Shown one piece after another: positions 5,265 to 5,290 of a DNA stretch of 5,290 bases. The stretch's first letter is position 1, and the number at the start of each line of letters is the position of its first letter. Origin of the DNA: CAZNAQ01 sp964585585 (GTDB lineage Bacteria > Patescibacteriota > Patescibacteriia > Patescibacteriales > JAGXOH01). Under the pieces are notes generated by a model, which ran no database searches, was not told the origin of the DNA, and worked only from the letters and a program-made list of their open reading frames with translations. The DNA is taken from contig CAZPEL010000048.1 of assembly GCA_964585585.1 (NCBI GenBank), forward strand, positions 1 through 5,290, written 5' to 3'. The translations under genes were made by a program, and so were the position numbers.

Positions 5265-5290
5265 GCACCCGTAGCTCAGCCGGATAGAGC
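5265..5290 (+). tRNA. 5' part of a tRNA, probably tRNA-Arg (cut by window end)
   Basis: The first 26 nt of a tRNA are visible. The 5' acceptor strand is GCACCCG (5265-5271), followed by T and A at tRNA positions 8 and 9. The D-stem is GCTC/GAGC (5274-5277 with 5287-5290), around the loop AGCCGGATA with the invariant GG at 5282-5283. The start closely resembles bacterial tRNA-Arg genes (GCxCCCGTAGCTCAGC), but the anticodon lies outside the window, so the amino acid is a guess. The tRNA call itself is firm. Confidence 0.85.

Noticed and set aside
1..5290. Mobile element, CRISPR array, toxin-antitoxin or phage defence genes
   Set aside because: No transposase, integrase, direct-repeat array or defence-type protein is visible, and every substantial gene is assigned to another family.

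Overview
The window reads as a compact bacterial chromosome segment with every gene on the + strand. Five of the six protein genes have no recognisable Shine-Dalgarno sequence. Intergenic gaps are tiny or replaced by 11-nt overlaps, and the proteins resemble versions common in Candidate Phyla Radiation (Patescibacteria/Parcubacteria-like) genomes. That placement is an inference from gene style and family membership; the window has no phylogenetic marker gene, only the first 26 nt of a tRNA. There is no sign of a mobile element, CRISPR array or phage gene.

Region 1 (1-436) is a self-contained unit. It has a strong sigma70-type promoter (17-45), an operator-like palindrome inside that promoter (21-35) with a third half-site downstream (71-77), and a near-perfect Shine-Dalgarno (98-109). 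These drive a small Gly/Arg-rich DUF5320-type protein (115-390), closed by a clear intrinsic terminator (393-436).

Region 2 (429-5194) looks like one operon. It begins with a TATAAT promoter only about 10 nt from the first ATG. The genes are a DUF134 helix-turn-helix protein (467-781); a secreted thioredoxin-like domain with CPHC fused to a CcdA/DsbD-type membrane domain (800-2284); a membrane-anchored spermidine-synthase-like protein (2304-3800); an RdgB/HAM1 nucleotide pyrophosphatase (3790-4413); and a SpoU/TrmH-type RNA 2'-O-methyltransferase (4403-5194). The last two are housekeeping. The first two, with the upstream DUF5320 gene, suggest a possible thiol- or metal-related regulatory module, because DUF134 and DUF5320 genes often sit together.

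Region 3 (5191-5290) holds a promoter whose -35 box contains the stop codon of the methyltransferase gene, a short hairpin followed by a T-rich run, and the 5' third of a tRNA, probably tRNA-Arg, cut by the window edge.

The most interesting part is the first 800 bases: a separately promoted, operator-bearing, strongly translated DUF5320 gene next to a nearly leaderless DUF134 regulator gene. I see no wholly new system.
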